A DNA stretch of 64,000 nucleotides, from positions 19,956-83,955 of the forward strand of contig CAZWHE010000002.1 of the NCBI GenBank assembly GCA_964633825.1, given 5' to 3'. The translations under genes and the position numbers were made by a program. The notes under the pieces were generated by a model. The model saw only the letters and a program-made list of their open reading frames with translations, did no database searches and was not told where the DNA came from. This DNA is from CAZWHE01 sp964633825. Lineage in GTDB: Bacteria; Planctomycetota; B15-G4; CAYZWU01. The first letter of the stretch is position 1. Every line of letters starts with the position of its first letter. Of this stretch, positions 25,617-33,772 are shown piece by piece.

Positions 25617-26720
25617 ATGAAACAGCTCAAATGGATGATCATATTCCTGCCTTTTCTGATGCTTGCGGGCTGTGTTTCCGTATGCAAGACGTCCGTGTAC
25701 AGCGACGGTTCCGTTGAGCTCGCCCGTGTGGAGAACGAAAAGGGCGTCGACATCTACGAACTGAAGCGGACGGGAAGCAAGATGAACATGACCCTCGTCG
25801 TTCGATCGGAGCGCAACAGCGACCGCAGAGACCTGGGCTTGACTCTCAACGAGGTTACCAAGGATCTGGGCCAGACAAAGATGCTTTCGCCCTACCGGGG
25901 GCTTTACGTGAAGGAAGTGAAGGACGGCGGCGCAGCGGCTCGGGCCGGCATTCTGCCGGGCGATATTCTGACCATGGTCAACGGAATCGAGATCATGTAC
26001 CTGGACCAGTACAACTACATCCTGAAAAACGCCACGGCCCCGGAGAGCGAGGTGGAGCTCGTCCTGCTGCGCGGCTTCGAGAACAAAGAAGAGCTCGTTC
26101 TGAAGGTGGTTCCTGATTCGATAAAAGTCACCATTCCGTCCACCCGGGCCATCCGGCTCGAACCGCCCGGGATCGAGGGGCCGTCCTACGCGGGAATCGT
26201 GATCGGAACCCTGCCCGCCGAGTGGACCCAAAAAATATACGGAGAGGACCGGTCCACCGTGCTCATCAGCGGCGTCGTGATCGGCTCCCCCGCCTATCTC
26301 GGCGGCCTCCGCAGCGGAGACCGCATCCTCTCGGTGAACGGCGCCCACTTCGAAACGGCAACCGAGCTGAAAGAATGGATCATGGAACACGGCCCCCAGG
26401 GTGAAACGGTTCTCTTCGAAGTTTTCCAGAGACAGGGAGGCAAGTTCAGCGCCGAAGTCGACCTCGAAGAATACGACGGCAGCACCGATATGGACATCCC
26501 ATTTCTGTTCGAGCTCGATCACGATGCGATCGAAACCGAATGGGACTTCGGCCCCTTCGGCTGGATCGTCGAATACGACGGACGATATTGCCGCTCGAAA
26601 TCGCGTGATGCGAATTACCGGCGGAGAGTATCCTGTATTATCGGGCTCTTCAAATACCGTTGGGGGCCGGACTACGGCAGAGTCCGTCTGCTCTGGTTTC
26701 TGACCTTCGGCTCCGATTGA
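25617..26720 (+). CDS. Lipoprotein with two PDZ domains
   Basis: A 367-residue lipoprotein: signal peptide MKQLKWMIIFLPFLML with lipobox LAGC (Cys19). Two PDZ domains follow, the first with VKDGGAAARAGILPGDILTMVNG and the second with GVVIGSPAYLGGLRSGDRILSVNG. There is no serine-protease domain, so it is a peptide-binding or scaffold protein, possibly presenting misfolded envelope proteins or regulating proteolysis of the anti-sigma factor encoded 74 bases upstream. The C-terminal 50 residues (RYCRSKSRDANYRRR onward) are basic and do not look like the rest; they may reflect a late frame change. It starts at an ATG with GGAG seven bases upstream. Confidence 0.85.
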   Translation: MKQLKWMIIFLPFLMLAGCVSVCKTSVYSDGSVELARVENEKGVDIYELKRTGSKMNMTLVVRSERNSDRRDLGLTLNEVTKDLGQTKMLSPYRGLYVKEVKDGGAAARAGILPGDILTMVNGIEIMYLDQYNYILKNATAPESEVELVLLRGFENKEELVLKVVPDSIKVTIPSTRAIRLEPPGIEGPSYAGIVIGTLPAEWTQKIYGEDRSTVLISGVVIGSPAYLGGLRSGDRILSVNGAHFETATELKEWIMEHGPQGETVLFEVFQRQGGKFSAEVDLEEYDGSTDMDIPFLFELDHDAIETEWDFGPFGWIVEYDGRYCRSKSRDANYRRRVSCIIGLFKYRWGPDYGRVRLLWFLTFGSD

Positions 26721-26780
26721 CCGCGCAGTCGAAGAACAAGGGGCCGAGCTGTTCGGGGAAAAAAAAGGGGTTCTCACACA

Positions 26781-26817
26781 AAGGGGGCGCTCATATGCAA
26801 TGCATGAGCGCCCCCTT
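26781..26817 (+). terminator. Strong 14-bp hairpin, candidate transcription terminator
   Basis: A perfect stem pairs 26781-26794 (AAGGGGGCGCTCAT) with 26804-26817 (ATGAGCGCCCCCTT) around a nine-base loop. It separates the PDZ lipoprotein gene from the BlaI operon. There is no T-run immediately downstream, and an eight-A run lies upstream, so it is not a textbook terminator. Confidence 0.5.
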
Positions 26818-26861
26818 CCCATTGAATGGGGAATAAAAAAAGTGAAAAAGCCCATTGTAAT

Positions 26862-26893
26862 CAACTACCATGGTAGTACTATAAGGGTAGTTG
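26862..26893. promoter_or_regulatory. BlaI/MecI-type operator
   Basis: CAACTACC (26862-26869) and its inverse GGTAGTTG (26886-26893) flank a 16-base core, and a perfect 14-base palindrome ACTACCATGGTAGT lies at 26864-26877. This resembles the TACTAC/GTAGTA dyads bound by BlaI and MecI. A TATAAG -10 candidate (26880-26885) sits inside the site, 54 bases before the BlaI start, so binding would block transcription. Autoregulation of the downstream operon is the natural reading. Confidence 0.75.
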
Positions 26894-26939
26894 GTGTCCC
26901 GGCCGGGCCGAGATCATATCTTTTGGAGTGACGATCCTC

Positions 26940-27338
26940 ATGAAACACCCACACCGCCTCGGAGACCTGCAGCTCGCCATTATGCGCGTCCTTTGGGAGC
27001 GCAAGGAGGCAACGGCAGCCGAAGTCCACGCCGCCCTGCTGCCCGAACGGGGCCTTGCGCCCACTACGATCGCCACCATGCTGCGCAAGATGGAAGACAA
27101 GCGCGTTGTGACTCACCGAACCGAGGGGCGCCAGTTCGTCTACAGCTCCCTGGTCACCGAGAAAGAAGTCCGGCGTTCCATGGTGGCCGAGCTAACGAAC
27201 CGCCTCTTCGAGGGCGACGCCGCCGCCCTGGTCAGTCATCTGCTCAATGAACGCGATATTGATCGAAGCGAGCTCAACCGCCTCAAATCCCTGATCAGAA
27301 AGAAGGAAAAAAAGACGGGGACCCGCCATGGTCGATAA
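26940..27338 (+). CDS. BlaI/MecI/CopY-family transcriptional repressor
   Basis: A 132-residue winged-helix repressor. Starting at ATG 26940, eleven bases after GGAG, it reads LGDLQLAIMRVLWERKEATAAEVHAAL then PTTIATMLRKMEDKRVVTHRTEGRQFVYSSLVT, the complete BlaI DNA-binding domain. A C-terminal dimerisation helix ends in LKSLIRKKEKKTG. It overlaps the M56 protease gene by eleven bases. By family it dimerises on an inverted-repeat operator (seen just upstream) and is inactivated by proteolysis through the partner membrane protease. The trigger here need not be beta-lactams. Confidence 0.93.
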   Translation: MKHPHRLGDLQLAIMRVLWERKEATAAEVHAALLPERGLAPTTIATMLRKMEDKRVVTHRTEGRQFVYSSLVTEKEVRRSMVAELTNRLFEGDAAALVSHLLNERDIDRSELNRLKSLIRKKEKKTGTRHGR

Positions 27339-28878
27339 TGCCATGATTTCGGACAGTTGGCTCATGATCGCCGGAGCATGGATCGGAACCTACATGCTCC
27401 ACAGCACACTCCTTCTCCTGGGTGTCTTTGCGATTACGAGCGGAATGTCTCACTCCCGGGGGCAGCTCAAGGAGACGCTGTGGAAGCTGGCTCTCGTCGG
27501 GGGATTCGTCACGGCAACGATTCAGATATCAAGCGGACACGAGCCCTGGAGCGGCAGGATCGACCTTTTGGACAGCACGGTTTCTGAAGAGACCCGGCCC
27601 TCAAGAAAAACCGCCGGAGCCACGCCGGCCGTTGACCGGTCGTCCCTTCCTGATGGAACAATGGAAGCTCTTCCAACGGGAGAGTCGGATTTTTCGGAGA
27701 CGATGGTTTCGTCGGAGACGGCGACTTCGTCGGAGGTGACAGTTTCGTCGGAGGTGACGGCTTCATTAACCGGAACGGACCACCCCCCGGCCGGGCGGCA
27801 GACGGATTGGAAACGCCTGCTCGCCTCCACCGTCCTGGCGGCGCTGCTCGTTGGGCTCGGTTTTATCGTTCTGGACCGGACACGCCTCTTCAGGCGCTTC
27901 TCCGGCCGGAACATCGTCACCGACGATTCCGTGCGAAACGTCCTCGACGGGCTCCGCCTTCGAGCCGGCCTGCGCAGGCCCGTGAAACTGACATGGACCA
28001 AGCGGATCCGCATCCCTGTCGCTCTCGGTTTCTTCCGGCCCGAAATCTGCCTGCCCCGGCGCGCCCTGACCGACCTGAATCCCTCGGAACAGACGAGCAT
28101 GCTCGCCCACGAGCTGGCCCATCTCAAACGGCACGATCCGGCCTGGCTCGGCCTGGCTCACTGCATTGAACGTCTCTTCTTCTTTCAGCCGCTCAACCGA
28201 ATCGCACGGCGGCGCCTGCAGGAGATCGCCGAATATTCCTGCGACGGCTGGGCCGCCCGGCAGGTGGGCGAGCCCCTGATCCTGGCTCGATGCCTCACCG
28301 AAGTGGCCGAATGGGCTTCCCTTCCACCGCTTCGCGCAGCCTGTCCGGCGCCGGCGGTAATGGTGGCAAACCGGTCCGCCTTGGCGCGCCGGGTCACGCG
28401 GCTGCTCGAAGACAATGCGTCCACGGAAACCGAACTGAGCCCTTCGTTGCGTCTCTTCTGCACCGCCGCTCTTCTGACCGGCATCACACTTGCTGCGCCC
28501 GGGATTTCGGCGGCCGGGAGGCCGAAAACGGAGATTCGGCCGGAGGAATCAGCCGCGTGGCAAGGGCTCGACTCCGGCGCGACATCCATCGGGCCGGTCG
28601 CCGGCGCTCCTTCCCCCCTCCCGATCCCGGAATCATTCGAGGCTCTACAGAAAGAACTGCACAGTTTGGAACAAGAAGCCGCTTCGCTTTACGAGGCTAT
28701 GGATATATCGCCTCACCGAAATAACTGGGCCGACCTGCTTCCGCTCCTCGAACAAGAAATCGCCGACCTGCGCCGGAGGCGGGATTCCGCGAAAGCCCTT
28801 GTTGACGAAATATTGAACGACCCTGGGAGCGTTCCCTTCGTTTCCGCAACCGAACACTCAATGGAGGAACAGCCATGA
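27328..28878 (+). CDS. BlaR1-like M56-family membrane metallopeptidase
   Basis: A 516-residue polytopic zinc protease. Hydrophobic helices lie near residues 10-32, 46-65, 160-180 and 375-395. The zinc motif is AHELAHLKRHD (His261-Glu262...His265), with the downstream ligand region LQEIAEYSCDGWAA. No penicillin-binding sensor domain is present; instead the C-terminus is a coiled coil (LQKELHSLEQEAASLYEAM). A loop at about residues 118-148 (SSETATSSEVTVSSEVTAS) comes from an 18-bp repeat. It is expected to cleave, or relay a signal to, the BlaI repressor. It overlaps both neighbours, so the three genes form one operon. Confidence 0.9.
   Translation: MVDNAMISDSWLMIAGAWIGTYMLHSTLLLLGVFAITSGMSHSRGQLKETLWKLALVGGFVTATIQISSGHEPWSGRIDLLDSTVSEETRPSRKTAGATPAVDRSSLPDGTMEALPTGESDFSETMVSSETATSSEVTVSSEVTASLTGTDHPPAGRQTDWKRLLASTVLAALLVGLGFIVLDRTRLFRRFSGRNIVTDDSVRNVLDGLRLRAGLRRPVKLTWTKRIRIPVALGFFRPEICLPRRALTDLNPSEQTSMLAHELAHLKRHDPAWLGLAHCIERLFFFQPLNRIARRRLQEIAEYSCDGWAARQVGEPLILARCLTEVAEWASLPPLRAACPAPAVMVANRSALARRVTRLLEDNASTETELSPSLRLFCTAALLTGITLAAPGISAAGRPKTEIRPEESAAWQGLDSGATSIGPVAGAPSPLPIPESFEALQKELHSLEQEAASLYEAMDISPHRNNWADLLPLLEQEIADLRRRRDSAKALVDEILNDPGSVPFVSATEHSMEEQP
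27689..27760. repeat. Degenerate 18-bp tandem repeat, about four copies, inside the M56 gene
   Basis: Units at 27689, 27707, 27725 and 27743 share the core TTTCGTCGGAGACGGCGA or close variants, each 18 bases. They encode the Ser/Thr/Glu/Val-rich linker of the M56 protease. The unit resembles the perfect 18-bp repeat of the FrhB-like gene 15 kb away (CTTCGTTGGAAACGGCGT), read on the opposite strand relative to its gene. Confidence 0.75.
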
Positions 28879-29933
28879 TCAAATACCTACTCACCATCCC
28901 GGCTCTCATTATCTGCACGGCCGTGCTCTACGGGGCCGGCGGAACGGGAGAAGCCCAGGAGCCGCCGCCGCGGCCGGACGAAGAAAAAACACAGCAAGAC
29001 GCTTTGCAAGCGCACGAAGAGGCTTTGCGAAAGCACAAGATGGCGCTGCAACAACACGAGACCGCAGTGGAAATTACCCAACTCAAGGAAAAGCTGGCCA
29101 AGCTCATCGCACTCGAGCGTTTCGAAGAAGTGGCTGTTGTGAAAGTCAAGATTTCATTACTGGAAGAACTTCTTCAGCAGAAACAGAAAAAGCTCCAATA
29201 TCAAAAAGCCATCGAGGACTACAAAAAAGCCAAGCGCACGGCCGATCTGTTTCGCGAAGAAGGCCCCTTCGAAGAGCCGGACCATGGCCGGATCATGGAC
29301 AAGGAGATCCACGAAATCGAGATATACTTTAACGACCTGAAGCGCAAGGCCGGCACCCTCCACGAGGTGGGCCGGCACGATGATGCGGAAGAGGTCGAGC
29401 GGAAAGCCCACGAAGTGGAAAGAATACTGGATCGCCTCCACCGCAACAGGGAAGAAGACCGCGACCGCAAAGCCCGCGAGTTCGAGGAGCAGGTCCGGCA
29501 AATGCAGCATAAGGCCGAAACCCTTCACGCCGTCGGCGAGTATGAAGCGGCGAAGCTCATCAAAATGAAAATCGATGACGCAATGGGAAAGCTTGAAAGC
29601 CTCCGCCATGGCGAGGATGCTCTTGAAGAGGAATTCGCAGAGCTGGAGCGCCGGATCCACCACGTCGTCGAAGCCGCCGAAAACCTCCATGCCGCCGGCT
29701 TGCACGATCATGCCGAAGAGCTAGAGAGGGAAGCCGAGGGGTTTGAACGGGAGCTGAACAAGCGCGCCATGCACCGCCACCTCGAAGAGCTGCCGATCCG
29801 TTTCGAAGAACTGGCCGAGATGGTTCATGGCCTGCGGTGCGAGATGCAGGAACTGAAGACCGTGATCATGGATCTGAGAAAAAGGGTCGATAATCTTTCC
29901 GCTCCAAGCGATACAAGATCCGCAACAAGATGA
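28875..29933 (+). CDS. Exported coiled-coil repeat protein of the BlaI/M56 operon
   Basis: A 352-residue protein with a signal peptide (MIKYLLTIPALIICTAVLYGAGG) and then an almost entirely helical, charged mature part. At least three repeats of about 50 residues contain a motif like AETLHAVGEYEAA, AGTLHEVGRHDDAEE and AENLHAAGLHDHAEE, each followed by a heptad-rich helix, suggesting a TPR-like or long coiled-coil rod in the periplasm. Its start overlaps the M56 protease stop (ATGA). I do not know the family by name. It may be a periplasmic sensor or effector for the protease, whose own C-terminus is also coiled coil. Confidence 0.8.
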   Translation: MIKYLLTIPALIICTAVLYGAGGTGEAQEPPPRPDEEKTQQDALQAHEEALRKHKMALQQHETAVEITQLKEKLAKLIALERFEEVAVVKVKISLLEELLQQKQKKLQYQKAIEDYKKAKRTADLFREEGPFEEPDHGRIMDKEIHEIEIYFNDLKRKAGTLHEVGRHDDAEEVERKAHEVERILDRLHRNREEDRDRKAREFEEQVRQMQHKAETLHAVGEYEAAKLIKMKIDDAMGKLESLRHGEDALEEEFAELERRIHHVVEAAENLHAAGLHDHAEELEREAEGFERELNKRAMHRHLEELPIRFEELAEMVHGLRCEMQELKTVIMDLRKRVDNLSAPSDTRSATR

Positions 29934-30032
29934 TATTATAAAAGAGCGCAAACATCGGACTCATCCGCACTATCGACCGGATGCATGCCGTATTTTTCCG
30001 GCGCGAACCATGTCAATGGAGATCGAAACCGG

Positions 30033-30659
30033 ATGGACGATCACGGAGACCGTCTCGACGACAAAACGAGAGACATGGTTTCCCGGGCCCGAAAGGGCGA
30101 CCGCGAAGCCTTCGGCGCTCTTTACAAGCTGTACGAAAAACGGCTGAAAGCGGCGGTCCGAACCCGGATCGGACAAAAGCTGCGCGGAAAGATCGAAACG
30201 GCAGACCCCGTACAGTCGGTCTGGAAGGACGTCCTCTCCGGCCTGGACGGCTTCGAGTACAGGGGACCCGACTCGTTCTTCCGCTGGATTCTTGTTCGCG
30301 TCATCAGGAAGATCCAGGACAAAGCGAGATATTTCAGCGCGGAAAAACGAAACGTCGACAAGGAAAAGAGGCTCGGCAACGGCTCCAAAGCCGGCGTCCG
30401 CCTGCCCAACGCCTCCGGTCCGACGCCGAGCCAGGCCGTCATGGCCGACGAGGACCTGGACCGCCTCCTCCGGCTGCTCGACAGGCTCCCCGACTCGCAG
30501 CGCCGGGCCGTGGTTCTCCGAATGAGGGATAAGAAGGATTTCAACGAAATCGGAAAAATCATGGGCAAATCATCCGTAGCGGTGCGCAAGCTCTGCGGCC
30601 GGGGCCTGAAGAGGCTGGGAGAGCTCATCCTCGAGGAGAGGCGCTGCAAAGGGGAATGA
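30033..30659 (+). CDS. ECF-type RNA polymerase sigma factor, orphan
   Basis: A 208-residue sigma factor. From ATG 30033, ten bases after GGAGA, it begins MDDHGDRLDDKTRDMV; an upstream ATG at 29985 would add sixteen residues without a binding site. Region 2 is DREAFGALYKLYEKRLKAAV and TADPVQSVWKDVL; region 4 is LPDSQRRAVVLRMRDKKDFNEIGKIMGKSSVAVRKLCGRGLKRL. Neither an anti-sigma nor a kinase gene is adjacent. The nearest targets are the BlaI-type operon upstream and the TonB-receptor operon downstream. Confidence 0.88.
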   Translation: MDDHGDRLDDKTRDMVSRARKGDREAFGALYKLYEKRLKAAVRTRIGQKLRGKIETADPVQSVWKDVLSGLDGFEYRGPDSFFRWILVRVIRKIQDKARYFSAEKRNVDKEKRLGNGSKAGVRLPNASGPTPSQAVMADEDLDRLLRLLDRLPDSQRRAVVLRMRDKKDFNEIGKIMGKSSVAVRKLCGRGLKRLGELILEERRCKGE

Positions 30660-30793
30660 ATCCCGGCCACACCCACCCCTAACTCATTGCGATCAAAAGC
30701 ATTACACGCCACCATTTATTTAATTTTTCGGTAAACAAATTGGGGGGTTCCAGCCGAAAAAACTTTCGTTGAATTCCAATGATGCGCTATCGC

Positions 30794-30866
30794 AGGATCG
30801 GGCACACTGCTCCCGGGCTGTTGCCCGCGATTTCTCCTTGATAACCGGCCGATCCTCACGAAAGGA
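30794..30866 (+). promoter_or_regulatory. Structured 5' leader of the TonB-receptor operon
   Basis: Inverted repeat AGGATCGG (30794-30801) / CCGATCCT (30849-30856) encloses a second hairpin CGGGC-TGTT-GCCCG (30814-30827). The outer stem ends four bases before the AAAGGAG of the receptor gene. Formation of the stem could affect ribosome access. It does not match a known riboswitch consensus that I can recognise. Confidence 0.45.
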
Positions 30867-30873
30867 GAGTTCC

Positions 30874-33015
30874 ATGAAGATTTGGAGTCGTGTCTTCGTT
30901 CGTTTAAACGAAAGCAGTCCCCCCAATTTCTCGGTCACCGCCGAACCGCCTGTGATCGGTGAAAGACAAACCTTCTACAGAATGCTCCCCCTTGCCCTGG
31001 CGGTGATCGTGGTTCTTCTTTTATTCATTCAAGCCCCGCCAACGGCCCGGGCTTTCCCGGAAGAACAGGAAGAATCCCCGACCGCTCTCAAACAGCTCAG
31101 CCTGGAAGAGCTGATCAACATCGAGATCACGTCGGTCTCCAAGAAAGCGGAGAAGCTCTCCGAGACGGCGGCGGCTGTTTACGTCATTACCCAGGAAGAC
31201 ATCAGGCGATCGGGCGCCACGTCGATCGCCGAAGCCCTCCGCATGGCGCCCGGCGTCCAGGTCGCCCGGATCGATTCCAGCACTTGGGCGATTTCGGCGC
31301 GCGGCTTCAACTCCCAGTATGCCAACAAGCTTCTCGTCCTGATGGACGGCCGGAGCGTTTATACGCCGCTCTTCTCCGGGGTCAACTGGGAGCTCCAGGA
31401 CACGATGATCGAGGACATCGAACGGATCGAGGTGATCCGCGGACCCGGGGCTTCCGTCTGGGGGGCCAACGCCGTCAACGGTGTGATCAATATCATCACC
31501 AAGCACGCCCGCGACACCCAGGGCGGGCTGTTCACCACCCAGGCCGGAAACGAAGAACTGATATACGACGGAATCCGCTACGGCGGGGCCATCAATGACA
31601 ACGCCTGGTACCGGGTCTACGCGAAGTTCAAAAGGAACGACAATTCCGATCTCGCCGACGGCCGCCACACGGACGACGGATGGAAAGTGCTCCAGGGGGG
31701 GTTCCACATCGACTGGGACCTGTCCGAGACCGACACCTTCACGTTCCAGGGGGATTCCTATGAGTTCGACGGCGACAGCATGTACACCGCGCCGACGCCG
31801 CCCTTCACCCTCTTCGACAATGACACGGAAACGCGGGGCAGCAACATTCTGGGGCGATGGAGACGCACGCTCTCCGACAGCTCAGTTATGACGGCCCAGA
31901 TCTACTACGACCGGGTCGATATCAACAAGCCCGTCTTTCCACGGGTGCACGACACGATCGATTTGGAGCTCCAGCACGAGTTTTCCTGCGGCGAAAGCCA
32001 CGATATCGTCTGGGGGATCGGATACCGCACCCTGAGAGAAAGCGTGGACAACACGATCTTTTTCGCCATCACGCCGGACAGCCGCCACGACAGCCTGATC
32101 AGCGCCTTCGTCCAGGACGACATCACCATGGCCGAGGACCTGATGCACGTGACCGTCGGATCGAAGGTGGAACACAACGACTACACGGGATTCGAGGTTC
32201 AGCCCACGCTGCGGTGTCTCTGGACACCCCATGAGAAGCACTCTGTTTGGGCGTCCGTTTCACACGCCGTCAGAACCCCGTCGATCATCGAAAGCGGAGA
32301 CCGGGCCAATGTGGGCCTCGTCGGATATGCGCCCAACTTCCTTCCTCCTTTCAATCTCCTTCCCGTTGTCTCCACCATGACGGGCAACAGGGATCTCGAT
32401 TCGGAAGATCTCATGGCCTACGAGCTCGGCTACCGCGTCCAGCCGACGGAGCGCCTCTCCCTCGACGCGGCCGCTTTTTACAACAACTACGATGACCTCC
32501 GGACCCTGGAGCTCGTCGGTACGGCGCCCGACGCCATTCCGCCGACCTTCTACACAATGACCCTGAACGCCGACAACAAGATGACGGGGCGCACATACGG
32601 AGCGGAGCTCGCCGCGGACTGGCAGGCGGCGGAGTGGTGGCGCCTGCGAGGGGCCTATACCTTTCTGCAGATTCAGCTCGACCCGGCCACGAGCAGCCGC
32701 GATGTGCCCTCGGAAGACGCCGAAGGCGAGAGCCCGCACAACCAGGTCTCCCTCCGATCTCTCATGGATATCTCGGAGACCCTTGAATTCGACACGGGAA
32801 TCCGTTATGTAGGCCGCCTTTCCAGCCTCGACGTGGGGAACTATGTCGGCCTCGATCTCCGCCTGGGCTGGAAGCCTGTCGAGGATCTTGAAATCTCGCT
32901 GGTCGGCCAAAACCTGACCAGAAGAAAGCACACGGAGTTCGAGCCCTTTTTCAACACCACGGAAACAACGGAAGTGGAGCAGAGCATTTACGTGAGATTG
33001 ACGTACCGTTTCTAA
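30874..33015 (+). CDS. TonB-dependent outer-membrane receptor
   Basis: A 713-residue outer-membrane beta-barrel receptor. I start at ATG 30874, preceded by AAAGGAG, rather than at an earlier in-frame codon. A hydrophobic export segment (MLPLALAVIVVLLLFIQAPPTARA) lies about 36 residues in. The plug domain is complete: AAVYVITQEDIRRSG, SIAEALRMAPGVQVARI, SARGFNSQYANKLLVLMDGR, RIEVIRGPGASVWGANAVNGVINI. The barrel ends with a terminal aromatic (VRLTYRF), as needed for outer-membrane assembly. The ligand is unknown. A YfiR-family protein follows 24 bases later, a pairing seen often with this receptor subtype. Confidence 0.93.
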   Translation: MKIWSRVFVRLNESSPPNFSVTAEPPVIGERQTFYRMLPLALAVIVVLLLFIQAPPTARAFPEEQEESPTALKQLSLEELINIEITSVSKKAEKLSETAAAVYVITQEDIRRSGATSIAEALRMAPGVQVARIDSSTWAISARGFNSQYANKLLVLMDGRSVYTPLFSGVNWELQDTMIEDIERIEVIRGPGASVWGANAVNGVINIITKHARDTQGGLFTTQAGNEELIYDGIRYGGAINDNAWYRVYAKFKRNDNSDLADGRHTDDGWKVLQGGFHIDWDLSETDTFTFQGDSYEFDGDSMYTAPTPPFTLFDNDTETRGSNILGRWRRTLSDSSVMTAQIYYDRVDINKPVFPRVHDTIDLELQHEFSCGESHDIVWGIGYRTLRESVDNTIFFAITPDSRHDSLISAFVQDDITMAEDLMHVTVGSKVEHNDYTGFEVQPTLRCLWTPHEKHSVWASVSHAVRTPSIIESGDRANVGLVGYAPNFLPPFNLLPVVSTMTGNRDLDSEDLMAYELGYRVQPTERLSLDAAAFYNNYDDLRTLELVGTAPDAIPPTFYTMTLNADNKMTGRTYGAELAADWQAAEWWRLRGAYTFLQIQLDPATSSRDVPSEDAEGESPHNQVSLRSLMDISETLEFDTGIRYVGRLSSLDVGNYVGLDLRLGWKPVEDLEISLVGQNLTRRKHTEFEPFFNTTETTEVEQSIYVRLTYRF

Positions 33016-33039
33016 TAAATCGAGGAACGCCTTTTTGCA

Positions 33040-33723
33040 ATGAGACCGGGCCGGAAAAAAATCAGGCGCATACCTAAAAGGGACAAGACAGCCTGTCTTG
33101 TATTCCTTGCCGCGATCATGCTGCCGTCCCCCGCCATGTCTCAGAGCGGTTTCGCCGAAGCCTCCGGTCCGCTTCCCGACACGGAGCTCCTGCGGGTCGG
33201 ACAACCAGGTCCCGGGAAAGAAAAAATCACCACTGAGTACAAGATCAAGGCGGCATGTCTTTTCAAATTCTGCAACTTCGTGAAATGGCCCGAGGAGGCG
33301 TTCAAAGAGAACGAGGAGGCACTCAAAGAGAAACCAAGCCCCATTGTGATCGGCATTCTCGGCAAAGATCCCTTCGGCGCCTATCTCGACGATCTCGTCA
33401 AAGGAGAAAGGATCGGCAAACGGGATCTCGTTGTGGTCCGCTTCAAGCGGTTCAAGGACCTGAAACCATGTCACATTCTCTTTGTTTCCTCGTCGGAAAA
33501 ACCGCGCTTTCGACAGATACTGAAAAAACTCGAGAAGACATGGACACTGACCGTGGCGGATACAGAGGGTTTTGCTCGGCTCGGCGGTATTGTAAACTTT
33601 TACGTCGACAAGAAAGTCCGTTTCGAGATCAACTCCGGAGCCGCGGAAAAAGCCCGCCTCAAGATCAGCTCTAAGCTCCTGAGGCTTGCCAGGATCGTCA
33701 AAACGAATAAAAAAGAGACGTGA
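33040..33723 (+). CDS. YfiR/DUF4154-family periplasmic protein
   Basis: A 227-residue exported protein. After the N-terminal hydrophobic stretch (ACLVFLAAIMLPSPAMS) the family-defining segment TEYKIKAACLFKFCNFVKWPEEAF appears, then IVIGILGKDPFG, CHILFVSSSEKPRF and the closing GGIVNFYVDKKVRFEINSGAAEKARLKISSKLLRLA, which is diagnostic of DUF4154. YfiR represses the diguanylate cyclase YfiN in Pseudomonas; no cyclase is encoded nearby, so the partner here is uncertain. A 21-bp tandem duplication adds EEALKEN-like residues after the FVKWP motif. Confidence 0.9.
   Translation: MRPGRKKIRRIPKRDKTACLVFLAAIMLPSPAMSQSGFAEASGPLPDTELLRVGQPGPGKEKITTEYKIKAACLFKFCNFVKWPEEAFKENEEALKEKPSPIVIGILGKDPFGAYLDDLVKGERIGKRDLVVVRFKRFKDLKPCHILFVSSSEKPRFRQILKKLEKTWTLTVADTEGFARLGGIVNFYVDKKVRFEINSGAAEKARLKISSKLLRLARIVKTNKKET
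33292..33333. repeat. 21-bp tandem duplication within the YfiR-family gene
   Basis: Units 33292-33312 and 33313-33333 are almost identical and encode EEAFKEN and EEALKEK. The insertion lies in a surface loop just after the conserved FVKWP motif and keeps the frame. Confidence 0.7.
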
Positions 33724-33772
33724 CGGGAGCCGGGATTGACAACGACATCGACCATGACAACCGGGAGTCAAA

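Noticed and set aside
30660..30873. Possible cobalamin or cyclic-di-GMP riboswitch before the TonB receptor
   Set aside because: I looked for the conserved B12-box and GEMM core sequences and did not find them; only a generic two-stem structure remains.
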